Of a stretch of DNA of 64,000 nucleotides, positions 25,329 to 34,200 are shown one piece after another. Source of the DNA: Flavobacterium sp. YJ01 (GTDB taxonomy: Bacteria; Bacteroidota; Bacteroidia; Flavobacteriales; Flavobacteriaceae); contig NZ_CP119757.1 in NCBI RefSeq assembly GCF_029320955.1, positions 992,001 through 1,056,000 of the forward strand, given 5' to 3'. How positions within the stretch are numbered: the stretch's first letter is position 1; each line of letters opens with the position of its first letter. The position numbers and the translations under genes are program-made. The notes below the pieces were generated by a model. That model saw only the letters and a program-made list of their open reading frames with translations. It searched no databases and had not been told where the DNA came from.

Positions 25329-26618
25329 CTATGATTTACTAATCAGCTGCGCTAATTGCTTGGTTAGATTTTTTCTTGAATATTGCTGTAAACCAATTCC
25401 ATGCGATTGCAATTTTCCTTCCAAAAACTGATTAAAAAAGTCCAAAATTACACTTTTTAGTTTCGCTTTTTCAGAATAATCAAAAAATACTCCAGTATTT
25501 GTTTGCGTTACAATATCTGCAAAATCAGAACCTTGCGGTCCAATAGCAATTATTGGACGGTTTGAAACCATGTATTCAAACAATTTACCTGGAATAATGC
25601 TTTTTGTGTCTTCCGAATTAATTTCAATTAAAAGCAAAACCTGAGATTTTCTTTGATGCGCAACTGCCTCTTTATGAGAAACGTAACCAACTAAATTCAA
25701 ATAGTCTTTTAATTGATTTTCTTCTATTGCATCTAAAACTTCTTGACTTACAGCGCCAATAAGTTTTATTTCTAAATGAGTTTTAAACTCGGGAACTTCT
25801 TTTAGTAATTCAACCAAAACTTTCCACAAAAACGGCGGATTTCTATCAGATAAAAACGAACCAATATGCGCTAAAGTAAATTTATGGTCTAAATCTTGTT
25901 TTTCGACAGTTTCAACATCATAACCATTTGTAATTACAGTAATTGGCTTATCTGTTATTGCCTCAAATTCGGTTTTTGTCGTTTTACTTGTTACAATGAT
26001 TTCATCAGCAGAATTAAGTACTTTATGTTCTAAATTTTTATGTTTTTTTTCTGCATAAGAAGATAAACGGAGCGCTTTGTGATACCCAATAGTAGTCCAA
26101 GGATCACGGAAATCGGCAAACCATTTTACTTTCAATTTTTGCTGTAATTCCAAACCAATTAAATGCAGACTATGCGGTGGTCCAGAAGTTACAATCGTAT
26201 CAATATTATTTTCCTTAATATATTTTTCAAGATAAGCAACAGAAGGTTTTACCCAAAAAACACGAGCATCCGGAATAAAAAGATTTCCGCGAATCCAAAG
26301 AAAAGTTTTGTCTAAAAACGTCTGTTTTTTCTTTTGCGGAAAAATTCCAGAACTGATTTTCTTTGTTTTATTTTTTGAAAAAATAGAAGCCAATTGATAA
26401 GGTTCCCAAATTTTATTCTTTAAAACAATAACTTTATCTGAAATTTCGCTTACTAAACCTTCATCAACAATTGGATAAGTTGGATTTTCTGGAACATAAA
26501 CAATTGGCTGTACGTCAAACTCTGGTAAATATTTCACAAATTTTAACCAACGCTGTACACCAGGCCCACCCGCAGGCGGAAAATAATAGGTAATTATTAA
26601 GAGCTTTTTTTGTTCCAA
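25329..26618 (-). CDS. Glycosyltransferase family 4-type protein
   Basis: This 429-residue GT-B-fold enzyme has an N-terminal lobe opening LLIITYYFPPAGGPGVQRWL (residues 6-25), a signature seen in Bacteroidota GT4-like enzymes. A central ADFRDPWT motif follows (about 168-175), then a C-terminal nucleotide-sugar domain with LAHIGSFLSDRNPPFLWKVL and the EX7E-like EDTKSIIPGKLFEYMVSNRP. It probably transfers a sugar from an NDP donor to a surface glycan. It sits between the 83-residue membrane protein and the flippase in a minus-strand series. A -7 box TACCTTTG at 26647-26654 suggests it can be transcribed on its own. Confidence 0.88.
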   Translation of the reverse strand: MEQKKLLIITYYFPPAGGPGVQRWLKFVKYLPEFDVQPIVYVPENPTYPIVDEGLVSEISDKVIVLKNKIWEPYQLASIFSKNKTKKISSGIFPQKKKQTFLDKTFLWIRGNLFIPDARVFWVKPSVAYLEKYIKENNIDTIVTSGPPHSLHLIGLELQQKLKVKWFADFRDPWTTIGYHKALRLSSYAEKKHKNLEHKVLNSADEIIVTSKTTKTEFEAITDKPITVITNGYDVETVEKQDLDHKFTLAHIGSFLSDRNPPFLWKVLVELLKEVPEFKTHLEIKLIGAVSQEVLDAIEENQLKDYLNLVGYVSHKEAVAHQRKSQVLLLIEINSEDTKSIIPGKLFEYMVSNRPIIAIGPQGSDFADIVTQTNTGVFFDYSEKAKLKSVILDFFNQFLEGKLQSHGIGLQQYSRKNLTKQLAQLISKS

Positions 26619-26657
26619 GAAAAATTGAGGTTTAATATTAAAAATGCAAAGGTAAAT

Positions 26658-26909
26658 TTATTTTAGGGTTAATCTCTTGTACACTTTAAATAAGATATAA
26701 AATAAAAGCAAACAATTTAATATAATCCAAAAATTATAAAATCCCCAAACAACTTTATACTCCAATTTCATGCTCGAAAAACTAAAATATTCTCCCTGAC
26801 TTTCATCATAAAAATCATCATAGCCCATCATGAAAAAGCTGCAAAAAGCAAATACTAATAAATCTAAAATGATTAAAAGAACTATCTTCAGAATTTTTGC
26901 AATTGACAT
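26658..26909 (-). CDS. Small membrane protein in glycan cluster, unknown function
   Basis: This 83-residue protein has two membrane helices (about 6-27 and 54-74). Between them lies a short polar loop rich in Asp/Glu/Tyr (GYDDFYDESQGEYFSFSS). It starts only 8 bases after the YfhO-like gene ends, so translation is probably coupled. No family is recognised. The inference of a role in the neighbouring glycan or glycolipid pathway rests on position only. Confidence 0.65.
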   Translation of the reverse strand: MSIAKILKIVLLIILDLLVFAFCSFFMMGYDDFYDESQGEYFSFSSMKLEYKVVWGFYNFWIILNCLLLFYILFKVYKRLTLK

Positions 26910-26917
26910 TTAGAAAA

Positions 26918-29368
26918 CTAATTCTTGAACTCACCTTTATTTGAATTCTTCTTTCTACTTTCAAAAAAGATTCCACCACCTAAAAGCAATAACATTCCAA
27001 TTGAACTCATTAGTGTAATTGTTCCACCAGTTTTAACAACCTGTGGATCAAATTTAAATTCAATTGTATGTTTTCCAGCAGGAACTTCCATTGCTCTTAA
27101 AACATAATCAACTGGAAAATGATCTGTTAGTTTTCCATCAATGTAAGCATTCCATCCATTTTTATAATACATCTCAGAGAAAACAGCTAATCCGTCTTTC
27201 TCATTTTCAGATTTGTATTTAATATAATTTGGTTTGTATGCTACAACTTTAATTGTTCCTGTTGTATCAAATGCTTTCTTTAATCTTGCATTCTGAAACT
27301 TGTTTTCATGCTCATGAACATTAAAAACAGCTACATTTTTAGTGTCAATAGTATTTAGAGCTTTCATTACATCATCTGGCTTGTTTACCAATTTTACAGA
27401 ACTCACAAACCAAGCGTTTCCATTAGCATCTGGATTAATTGTCGGAATTTCTTTTCCTTCTTTATCGGTTTGAATAACATACTTAACATTCAACATATTA
27501 AGTATTTCCAGATTATTTTTAGCAATCTGATAATCAAAAAGCTGTTGCATTCTGCGAGGTTTTGCCGCATGATAACCACCTATAGAACTATGAAAATAAG
27601 AAGCTCGTGCACTCGACATATTTCCGTTTACTTCAAAAACTCTGTAATGTGTAGTGTCTTTCAAAATCTCTGCATCAGCAGGCGTTTCCTGAAAAGGAGC
27701 CGCAATTTGAACTGGACTTACGAAATCTTTTGCCGAAACATATTTTTTGTCTACAAAGAACAAATCAAAAATCATTATAAGTCCTACAATAATTAAAGTT
27801 GTAGTTTGCGAAAATTTATTTTTAATGAATAACCAAAGAACTCCAAAAGTAATCACAATAAGAAAACCTGTACGCAATAAGTCTGCATAATACATTGTCA
27901 TTCGGTCTTCTTTTAGCGCATCAACAAAATCTGGTCCGTAACTTTCCATAAAATATTGGTCGCTAGAACCTGAAAAATGGAAAAATCCTTTAGCAATTGC
28001 TAAAATCAAAATTACTCCTATTCCAAAAACTCCAGTCTGTACAAGTGCTTTTTGCTGTACTTTAGGCTCATCTTTCGCTTTAAAAAACGATTGGATTCCC
28101 ATAACTGCTAAAACAGGAAAACACAATTCTAGAATTACCTGAATAGAAGATACCGCTCTAAACTTATCGTACATCGGTACGTAGTCTATAAAAAAGTCTG
28201 TAAGCAATGGGAAATTTTTCCCCCAAGAAAGAATTAATGAAAATAATGCTCCTCCTAGAAATACATATCTAATTTTTCTATTATCGATAAATAGTGCTAA
28301 AACGGCCAAAAAGAACACAACTGCACCAATATAAGCTGGCGCAGCAACAATAGGCTGATCTCCCCAATAAGTAGGCATACCTGCCGCATATTCTTGCGCT
28401 TGAGACGGAGAAGCTCCTTTTTCTATAAAAAAAGAATACATTCTGCTATCGGTACCTAAATTTTCGTGATTTGATCCACCAAAAAGTCTAGGCGCAATAA
28501 GATTAAAACTCTCTGCAATTCCGTAGCTGTATTCTGTAATATATTCGCGGCTTAAAGCATTTTCATTTGTCTTTTTTGTTCCGTCTGGATTGAATGTCAA
28601 TTCGCTATTGCTTCGTGTACTAAATTTAGCATATTCACTTGTTGCTAATAAATTTCCAGCATTCGCTCCAATTGCAAAAATTCCAGCTATAATTAAAGTT
28701 CCGGTTGAAATTAAAAGACCTTTATAATCTTTTTCTTTTATAAAATTAAATGCAAAATAACCTGAAAGTATCAATAAGAAAATCAATAAATAATAGGTCA
28801 TCTGAAAGTGATTGGCACTAATTTCTAATGCCACGGCAAACATTGTGAGCAAACCGCCCCAAATGTATTTTTTCTGAAAGACGAGTATAAATCCGGCAAT
28901 AACTAAAGGCATGTAAGCAATAGCGTGCGCTTTGGCATTATGGCCTACTCCTAAAATAATGATTAAATAAGTTGAAAAACCAAAAGCAATCGCTCCAATA
29001 AACGCCTTTAACGGATCGGTTTTTAAAACCAATAACAAACCATAAAAACCTAAGAAATATAAAAATAGGTAATCAGCAGGACGCGGAAGAAAACGTAAAA
29101 CATCATCTATTTTACCCACAAAATCATTTGGATAATTTGCTCCAAGCTGGTAAGTTGGCATACCGCCAAAAGCTGAATTTGTCCAATAAGGCTCTGCATT
29201 TTCTATCGCTCTAAAGTCATTTTGCTCTTTTGCCATTCCGGTGTATTGAGCAATATCTGACTGGAAAATTTGTTTTCCTTGCAGAACTGGATAAAAATAA
29301 ATTAATGAAACAAGAATAAAGCCCAGAATAACAAGGGCATGCACGTAGAACTTATTTACTATTTTCAA
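26918..29368 (-). CDS. YfhO-like multi-pass membrane protein (GT-C type)
   Basis: This 816-residue protein has an N-terminal helix (11-29) and a first periplasmic loop with IAQYTGMAKEQNDFRA and Asp/Glu residues typical of GT-C glycosyltransferases. About 11-12 membrane helices extend to residue 545, followed by a large soluble domain and a final helix near 790-805. The C-terminal part has YKNGWNAYIDGK and AGKHTIEFKFDP, which match the YfhO family of Bacteroidota and Firmicutes. In Firmicutes YfhO glycosylates lipoteichoic acid; the acceptor in this organism is unknown. It heads a close group with a small membrane protein, glycosyltransferase and flippase. Confidence 0.88.
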   Translation of the reverse strand: MKIVNKFYVHALVILGFILVSLIYFYPVLQGKQIFQSDIAQYTGMAKEQNDFRAIENAEPYWTNSAFGGMPTYQLGANYPNDFVGKIDDVLRFLPRPADYLFLYFLGFYGLLLVLKTDPLKAFIGAIAFGFSTYLIIILGVGHNAKAHAIAYMPLVIAGFILVFQKKYIWGGLLTMFAVALEISANHFQMTYYLLIFLLILSGYFAFNFIKEKDYKGLLISTGTLIIAGIFAIGANAGNLLATSEYAKFSTRSNSELTFNPDGTKKTNENALSREYITEYSYGIAESFNLIAPRLFGGSNHENLGTDSRMYSFFIEKGASPSQAQEYAAGMPTYWGDQPIVAAPAYIGAVVFFLAVLALFIDNRKIRYVFLGGALFSLILSWGKNFPLLTDFFIDYVPMYDKFRAVSSIQVILELCFPVLAVMGIQSFFKAKDEPKVQQKALVQTGVFGIGVILILAIAKGFFHFSGSSDQYFMESYGPDFVDALKEDRMTMYYADLLRTGFLIVITFGVLWLFIKNKFSQTTTLIIVGLIMIFDLFFVDKKYVSAKDFVSPVQIAAPFQETPADAEILKDTTHYRVFEVNGNMSSARASYFHSSIGGYHAAKPRRMQQLFDYQIAKNNLEILNMLNVKYVIQTDKEGKEIPTINPDANGNAWFVSSVKLVNKPDDVMKALNTIDTKNVAVFNVHEHENKFQNARLKKAFDTTGTIKVVAYKPNYIKYKSENEKDGLAVFSEMYYKNGWNAYIDGKLTDHFPVDYVLRAMEVPAGKHTIEFKFDPQVVKTGGTITLMSSIGMLLLLGGGIFFESRKKNSNKGEFKN

Positions 29369-29417
29369 TTTTGGCTAGTTTGGGTTAAAATGAATCCTAA
29401 ATTTTCAGGACACAAAT

Positions 29418-29708
29418 CTAATCTATTTCTTCGTAATCAACATACTCTCCCACTTTTTTGGTCGCACGCGGGTTTTTAGCATTAGCAGTATTAATGATTA
29501 TTTCATCATTATTGTTGTTATTGCGATTATTTTGATAAGTGTTACCTTGATTATACTGCTGTTGTCTTTGAAAATTTTCACTAGCATTTTCTACCGCTTT
29601 TTTAACCAATATTGGCAAAAAGATTCTAGCTAAAAATTTAAAAATGTAATAAAAAGCTATAACCCACATGATGGTTTTTAACAAACCTGAAAATGATGCT
29701 TCTTGCAT
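29418..29708 (-). CDS. DUF4834 family membrane protein
   Basis: The start is the ATG at 29708 (MQEASFSGLLKTIMWVIAFY); the longer frame upstream is not protein-like. The 96-residue protein has one membrane helix (about residues 8-33). A Gln/Asn-rich linker follows (NFQRQQQYNQGN...NRNNNNND), then an acidic ending GEYVDYEEID. This plan is the Bacteroidota DUF4834 family of unknown function. It lies 49 bases upstream of the YfhO-like gene and may be its first co-transcribed partner. Confidence 0.8.
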   Translation of the reverse strand: MQEASFSGLLKTIMWVIAFYYIFKFLARIFLPILVKKAVENASENFQRQQQYNQGNTYQNNRNNNNNDEIIINTANAKNPRATKKVGEYVDYEEID

Positions 29709-29787
29709 AACTATATATTTTTTTCCAAAATTAATAAATCCATCGCTTAAAAATAAAATATGAATCTTAAATAAATAATAAAATATG

Positions 29788-29795
29788 TACATTTG
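29788..29795 (+). promoter_or_regulatory. -7 box TACATTTG for the 29832 gene
   Basis: Matches TAnnTTTG 36 bases before the ATG at 29832. No -33 TTTG is found at the standard spacing. Confidence 0.4.
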
Positions 29796-29831
29796 AAATG
29801 CGTTATCACTTTCTAAACTTAAAAGAAAATT

Positions 29832-30797
29832 ATGTTCAAAATTAAAAACTTACTTGCCCCGGTACTTTTTTTTATTCCACAACTGTTTTTTGCGCAATAT
29901 ACTGATGTTATCAATTCCAACCGCCCTGGAGAAACCATGTCGGCGTATGGTGTAGGAAAATCAGTGATTCAAGCCGAACTTGGCGTTTACGGCATTAAAG
30001 AAAAACACGATTTACTTAATTATGACGGCAGCGGTTTCGGAACTGATTTCTCTCTTAGATATGGTGCTTTTCTAGAAAAATTAGAATTTATCCTAGATGT
30101 ACAATATCAAATGGCTAATTATGACACGCCATACACCAGTTACAAGAAAAACAATTTCAGACAAACTGTTCTTGGTGCAAAATACTTGATTTATGATCCT
30201 TACAAAAATAAAAGAGAAGTAAACATTTATAGCTATAAAGCAAACCATAGTTTTAATTGGCGTGAATTAATTCCTGCAGTCTCTGTATTTGCAGGAGCTA
30301 ATTTTGTTGGCGCCGATAATCCATATTATTTTTCTCCCGACGGTGCTATTTCACCTAAAATCTCTCTTATTACGCAAAATTCATTTGGAGGTGGAAGATG
30401 GGTATTTGTAACCAATATTATTGCAGATTACATCGGAACAGATTATCCAAGTTACGGATATGTGTTAACTTTGACGCACGGATTTAACGAAAGATGGTCT
30501 GGTTTTGTTGAAAATCAAGGCTATAAAAGCGATTTTTACAGTGATGCAATCGTACGTGGCGGGGCCGCTTATTTGCTTTCTCCAAATATGCAGGTTGATG
30601 CTTCTATAAGTACAAACTTTAAGAATACGCCTTCGATTTTATACGGAGGAGTTGGAGTATCATGGCGTTATGACGGTTGGTACAAAAACAAGCAAGCAGC
30701 AAATAAAGCAGAGGAAAAAGCCAAAAAGAATACTGATAATGAAAAAAGCATTGATTATCAAGAAAAAGAAAGAAAACGTAAAGCGAAATACGAATAA
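29832..30797 (+). CDS. Outer-membrane beta-barrel-type protein (transporter family)
   Basis: This 321-residue protein has a signal peptide (MFKIKNLLAPVLFFIPQLFFAQ). The rest is built from amphipathic strands with aromatic ends (for example FGTDFSLRYGAFLEKLEFIL and RWVFVTNIIADYIGTDYPSYGY) and ends in a lysine/glutamate-rich, probably disordered tail (about 285-321). The INSNRPGETMSAYGVGKSV opening is typical of the MetA-pathway/transporter-like barrel family in Bacteroidota. The substrate is unknown. The charged tail is unusual for a barrel whose last strand should end the protein. Confidence 0.75.
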   Translation: MFKIKNLLAPVLFFIPQLFFAQYTDVINSNRPGETMSAYGVGKSVIQAELGVYGIKEKHDLLNYDGSGFGTDFSLRYGAFLEKLEFILDVQYQMANYDTPYTSYKKNNFRQTVLGAKYLIYDPYKNKREVNIYSYKANHSFNWRELIPAVSVFAGANFVGADNPYYFSPDGAISPKISLITQNSFGGGRWVFVTNIIADYIGTDYPSYGYVLTLTHGFNERWSGFVENQGYKSDFYSDAIVRGGAAYLLSPNMQVDASISTNFKNTPSILYGGVGVSWRYDGWYKNKQAANKAEEKAKKNTDNEKSIDYQEKERKRKAKYE

Positions 30798-30844
30798 AAT
30801 TAAATAACCAAACGCTCTAAAAAGAGAATCTCAATACCAGCTTA

Positions 30845-31963
30845 ATGATCACAATTAAAGAAGCCAAAAGCAAAAAAGAATTAACCGAATATATTAAATT
30901 CCCTTTTTCGCTATACAAAGACAGCCCTTACTGGGTACCGCCAATTATTGCAGACGAATTAGAGTCTTTTGATAAAACGAAAAACCCTGCTTTTGATAAT
31001 GCTGAAGCCTATTTCTATTTGGCTTATAGAGACAATCAAATTGTTGGCCGTATTACGGCTATCATCAATTGGTCTGAAGTAAATAATCAGCATAAGCGAA
31101 AAGTTCGTTTTGGCTGGTTTGATGTTATTGATGATATTGAAGTTACAAAAGCACTTCTTGAAAAAGTATTCGAATTAGGAAGAAAACATAATTTAGAACA
31201 CGCTGAAGGTCCGATGGGATTTTCAAACTTAGACAAAGTTGGTGTTTTAACAGAAGGCTACGATCAAGTAGGAACCATGATTACTTGGTACAATCACCCG
31301 TATTATGTAACACATTTAGAGCAATTAGGATTTCAGGTTGAAAAACAATACATCGAAAGTATTTTCCCTTTTTCAAATGTAAAACCAGAATTTTTTCAAA
31401 AAGCGCAAGCTTTAATCAAAAAGCGTTACGAATTAAGAGCCTTAAACTTTACAAAAACAAAAGACATTATGCCTCATGTGGACAAAATGTTTGATTTGTT
31501 TAATGAATCTTATGAAAAACTAGCTTCGTTTGTAGCGATTTCTGATGTTCAAAAAGAATATTTTAAAAAGAAATACATCAGCTTTATCAATCCAGAATAT
31601 ATAAAATTTGTTGTTGACAAAGACGATAATTTAGTAGCTTTCAGTATTGTAATGCCAAGTTTTGTTGAAGCTTTGCAGAAAATAAAAGGTAAATTATTTC
31701 CTTTTGGATTTCTTCAACTATTAAAAGCAAAAAAACACAGTAAAGATGTTGTTTTTTACCTTATCGGAGTTCATCCTGAATATCAAAACAAAGGTGTAAC
31801 GGCTATTATTTTTGATGAATATTATAAAACTTTTTCAGCTAAAGGAATTCAGAATTGCATTAGAACTCCTGAATTATTAGAAAATAACGCGATTCATTTA
31901 CTTTGGAAAAATTTTGATCCAATTATTCACTGTCAAAGAAAGACTTATCTGAAGAATCTTTAG
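30845..31963 (+). CDS. GNAT-like N-acetyltransferase family protein (YghO-like)
   Basis: This 372-residue soluble protein begins ITIKEAKSKKELTEYIKFPF and has YFLAYRDNQIVGRITAIIN (about 58-76), GFSNLDKVGVLTEGYDQVGT (about 126-145), and the acetyl-CoA-like motif YLIGVHPEYQNKGVTAIIFD (about 304-323). This two-domain layout is that of the YghO/large GNAT-like group; the transferred group and acceptor are not known. It lies 47 bases after the barrel gene. It ends at one of two near-identical terminators. Confidence 0.75.
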   Translation: MITIKEAKSKKELTEYIKFPFSLYKDSPYWVPPIIADELESFDKTKNPAFDNAEAYFYLAYRDNQIVGRITAIINWSEVNNQHKRKVRFGWFDVIDDIEVTKALLEKVFELGRKHNLEHAEGPMGFSNLDKVGVLTEGYDQVGTMITWYNHPYYVTHLEQLGFQVEKQYIESIFPFSNVKPEFFQKAQALIKKRYELRALNFTKTKDIMPHVDKMFDLFNESYEKLASFVAISDVQKEYFKKKYISFINPEYIKFVVDKDDNLVAFSIVMPSFVEALQKIKGKLFPFGFLQLLKAKKHSKDVVFYLIGVHPEYQNKGVTAIIFDEYYKTFSAKGIQNCIRTPELLENNAIHLLWKNFDPIIHCQRKTYLKNL

Positions 31964-32020
31964 TTTTAAGTGATTAGTGAAAAGTAACAAGTAATTAGCT
32001 TTAACAGCTAAATTTTAAAT

Positions 32021-32060
32021 AAAAAAAATCCATTCGCCCCCAAACGAATGGATTTTTTTT
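32021..32060. terminator. Bidirectional terminator, copy 1
   Basis: AAAAAAAATCCATTCG (32021-32036) pairs with CGAATGGATTTTTTTT (32045-32060). An almost identical copy lies at 32611-32646, on the other side of the lipoprotein gene. Confidence 0.92.
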
Positions 32061-32076
32061 ATTTAGTAGATCTTAA

Positions 32077-32562
32077 TTACTCCACTTTGCAATCTATTTT
32101 TGTCAAGGTATTTTTTGCGTCAAATTTTAGCTTCTTTTTGTCTTTAAAAGACACTTTATCGTTGGCTTCTACAATATCTCCATATCCTTCAATAAAAGCG
32201 CCATCTTTTTGTAAAAAAACAACTTCTCTTACAGACGAAACACCTTCTGAAGAAAATGTATAATCGGCAACTAAAGTATCTCCTTTCATGTTTCCGATAA
32301 GAGTTCCTTCATTTTTATCTTTTCCTACCAAATTGTAACTTAGTTTTCCGTTTACTTCTTGATGAGAGTTTACATTAAAACTCATTTCAATAACGCTTCC
32401 ATTTAATCTCCAAGCATAACATTGATCTCCAGCAGGTTCTACAATTTCAGCTTCTTTTGGCGGACTTGGTGTAATTTGCACTGGCTCAGTAGTTGTTGTT
32501 TCTTTTTTACAAGAAACAAAAACAGCCAAAGCAATAACTGTTAGTGTTAGTACTTTTTTCAT
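32077..32562 (-). CDS. Small lipoprotein flanked by duplicated terminators
   Basis: This 161-residue protein has a lipoprotein signal (MKKVLTLTVIALAVFVSC, Cys18) and a Thr/Pro-rich linker (KKETTTTEPVQITPSPPKEA). A small beta-rich domain follows with CYAWRLNGSVIEMSFNV and LVGKDKNEGTLIGNMKGDTL; it could be an NlpE- or META-like barrel, but I cannot assign a family. It is probably anchored to the periplasmic side of a membrane. The gene is isolated between two copies of the same terminator hairpin. Confidence 0.7.
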   Translation of the reverse strand: MKKVLTLTVIALAVFVSCKKETTTTEPVQITPSPPKEAEIVEPAGDQCYAWRLNGSVIEMSFNVNSHQEVNGKLSYNLVGKDKNEGTLIGNMKGDTLVADYTFSSEGVSSVREVVFLQKDGAFIEGYGDIVEANDKVSFKDKKKLKFDAKNTLTKIDCKVE

Positions 32563-32610
32563 AATTCTTTATTTTTATTTTGTGATTTATTACATAAAGT
32601 TACCCTAAAT

Positions 32611-32646
32611 AAAAAAAATCCATTCGCATAACGAATGGATTTTTTT
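32611..32646. terminator. Bidirectional terminator, copy 2
   Basis: AAAAAAAATCCATTCG (32611-32626) pairs with CGAATGGATTTTTT (32632-32645). The stem is the same as copy 1 at 32021-32060; only the loop differs. It serves the alpha-oxoamine synthase gene on the minus strand. Confidence 0.9.
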
Positions 32647-32684
32647 ACATAATTCCCACTAGGAAATTTTTATTTTAAAGTCAA

Positions 32685-33944
32685 TTACGATACGTCTACT
32701 GTTGTACGTTGTGCAATTTCTTTATAAGTTCCGTTAACTAATTTCTCACGAATTGCTTCGAAAGCTGTTAACGTTTCATTGATATCTTCAATTGTATGAG
32801 AAGCTGTAGGAATCATTCTCAATAAGATAATTCCTTTTGGAATAACTGGATACACAACAATAGAAAGGAAAATACCATAATTTTCTCTTAAATCGTTTAC
32901 CATTACCATTGCTTCAGGGATACTTCCTTCTAAGTAAACTGGTGTAATACAAGTATTTGTATCTCCGATATTAAATCCTTTTTCCTTAAGACCGTTTTGC
33001 AATGCATTAACGTTTTCCCAAAGTTTATCTTTAATTGCAGAAGATTTACGTAATAATTCTAAACGTTTCAAAGAACCAATTGTTTGAATCATTGGTAATG
33101 CTTTAGCAAACATTTGAGAACGTAGATTGTATTTCAAGTAGTCTATAACCGTTTTGTCTGCCGCTACGAAAGCACCAATATTTGCCATTGATTTAGCAAA
33201 AGTTGAGAAGTAAACATCAATCTGATCTTGAACTCCTTGCTCCTCACCTGCTCCAGCACCTGTTTTTCCTAAAGTACCAAAACCGTGAGCGTCATCTACC
33301 AATAAACGGAAATTGTATTTTTGCTTTAAAGCTGCAATTTCTTTCAATTTTCCTTGCTGTCCGCGCATTCCAAAAACACCTTCAGTAATAAATAAAATAC
33401 CACCTCCAGTTTCTTCTGCCATTTTAGTAGCACGTTGCAAGTTTTTCTCCATACTTTCCAAATCATTGTGTTTGTATGTGAAACGTTTACCCATATGCAA
33501 ACGAACACCATCAATGATACAAGCATGTGAATCTACATCATAAACAATAATATCGTTTTTAGTAACCAAAGCGTCGATAATAGACACCATTCCCTGGTAA
33601 CCAAAATTCAACAAATAAGCAGATTCTTTCATTACGAACTCAGCCAATTCATTTTCTAATTGTTCGTGGTAAGTAGTGTGTCCAGACATCATACGAGCTC
33701 CCATCGGATAAGCCGCACCAAATTGAATTGCTGCATCTGTATCTGCCTGACGAACTTCTGGATGATTTGCTAAACCTAAATAATCATTTAAACTCCAGTT
33801 TAAAATATTTTTTCCGTGAAAAGTCATTCTAGGACCCAACTCTCCTTCTAACTTTGGGAAAACATAATAACCTTCTGCTTGAGAAGCCCATTTTCCTAAA
33901 GGTCCTTTATTGTCCTGAATTCTTTCGAATAAATCTTTTACCAT
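32685..33944 (-). CDS. PLP-dependent alpha-oxoamine synthase (serine palmitoyltransferase-like)
   Basis: This 419-residue fold-type I PLP enzyme joins an amino acid to an acyl thioester with decarboxylation. It has the DYLGLANHP motif (54-62), DSHACIIDG (138-146), DDAHGFGTLG (217-226) and the PLP lysine in STFAKSMANIGAF, probably Lys251. Candidate functions are serine palmitoyltransferase, cysteate acyltransferase for sulfonolipids (known in Flavobacterium) or 2-amino-3-ketobutyrate CoA ligase. The ~30-residue N-terminal extension and overall similarity favour a lipid-forming enzyme, but sequence reading alone does not decide. It is monocistronic; a -7 box TATTTTTG lies at 33982-33989. Confidence 0.82.
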   Translation of the reverse strand: MVKDLFERIQDNKGPLGKWASQAEGYYVFPKLEGELGPRMTFHGKNILNWSLNDYLGLANHPEVRQADTDAAIQFGAAYPMGARMMSGHTTYHEQLENELAEFVMKESAYLLNFGYQGMVSIIDALVTKNDIIVYDVDSHACIIDGVRLHMGKRFTYKHNDLESMEKNLQRATKMAEETGGGILFITEGVFGMRGQQGKLKEIAALKQKYNFRLLVDDAHGFGTLGKTGAGAGEEQGVQDQIDVYFSTFAKSMANIGAFVAADKTVIDYLKYNLRSQMFAKALPMIQTIGSLKRLELLRKSSAIKDKLWENVNALQNGLKEKGFNIGDTNTCITPVYLEGSIPEAMVMVNDLRENYGIFLSIVVYPVIPKGIILLRMIPTASHTIEDINETLTAFEAIREKLVNGTYKEIAQRTTVDVS

Positions 33945-34122
33945 AATATATTGTAGTAATTTTTTTTACTTAATCAGCGAGCAAAAATAATCATAATTAA
34001 TTTAAAATAAAGAGCCTCAATTATTTTTATTTAAAAATTATCAAGAGAAATAAAACTGTAAGATTTAACCTAAAATATACTATGAGTTTATTTCTTGCAT
34101 CTGAAACAGAATTATTTCAAAC

Positions 34123-34136
34123 ATGATTTTTATCAT
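34123..34136 (+). promoter_or_regulatory. FNR/DNR-like box upstream of nirK
   Basis: ATGAT-TTTT-ATCAT is a perfect 5-base inverted repeat with the TGAT-N4-ATCA core of CRP/FNR-family sites. Its centre is about 42 bases upstream of the start site predicted from the -7 box at 34159-34166, the normal place for class II activation. Confidence 0.5.
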
Positions 34137-34138
34137 AA

Positions 34139-34160
34139 TAAAAGATAAAACAGTCTTTTA
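34139..34160 (+). promoter_or_regulatory. NsrR-like operator upstream of nirK
   Basis: TAAAAGA-TAAAACAG-TCTTTTA: perfect 7-base arms with an 8-base spacer, ending 40 bases before the nirK ATG. It shares arms and spacing with the sites before ric and the Rrf2 gene. It overlaps the -7 box TATTTTTG (34159-34166), fitting repression. Confidence 0.7.
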
Positions 34161-34200
34161 TTTTTGATTCATATTTAAATAAAAACAAAACCAATGTATT

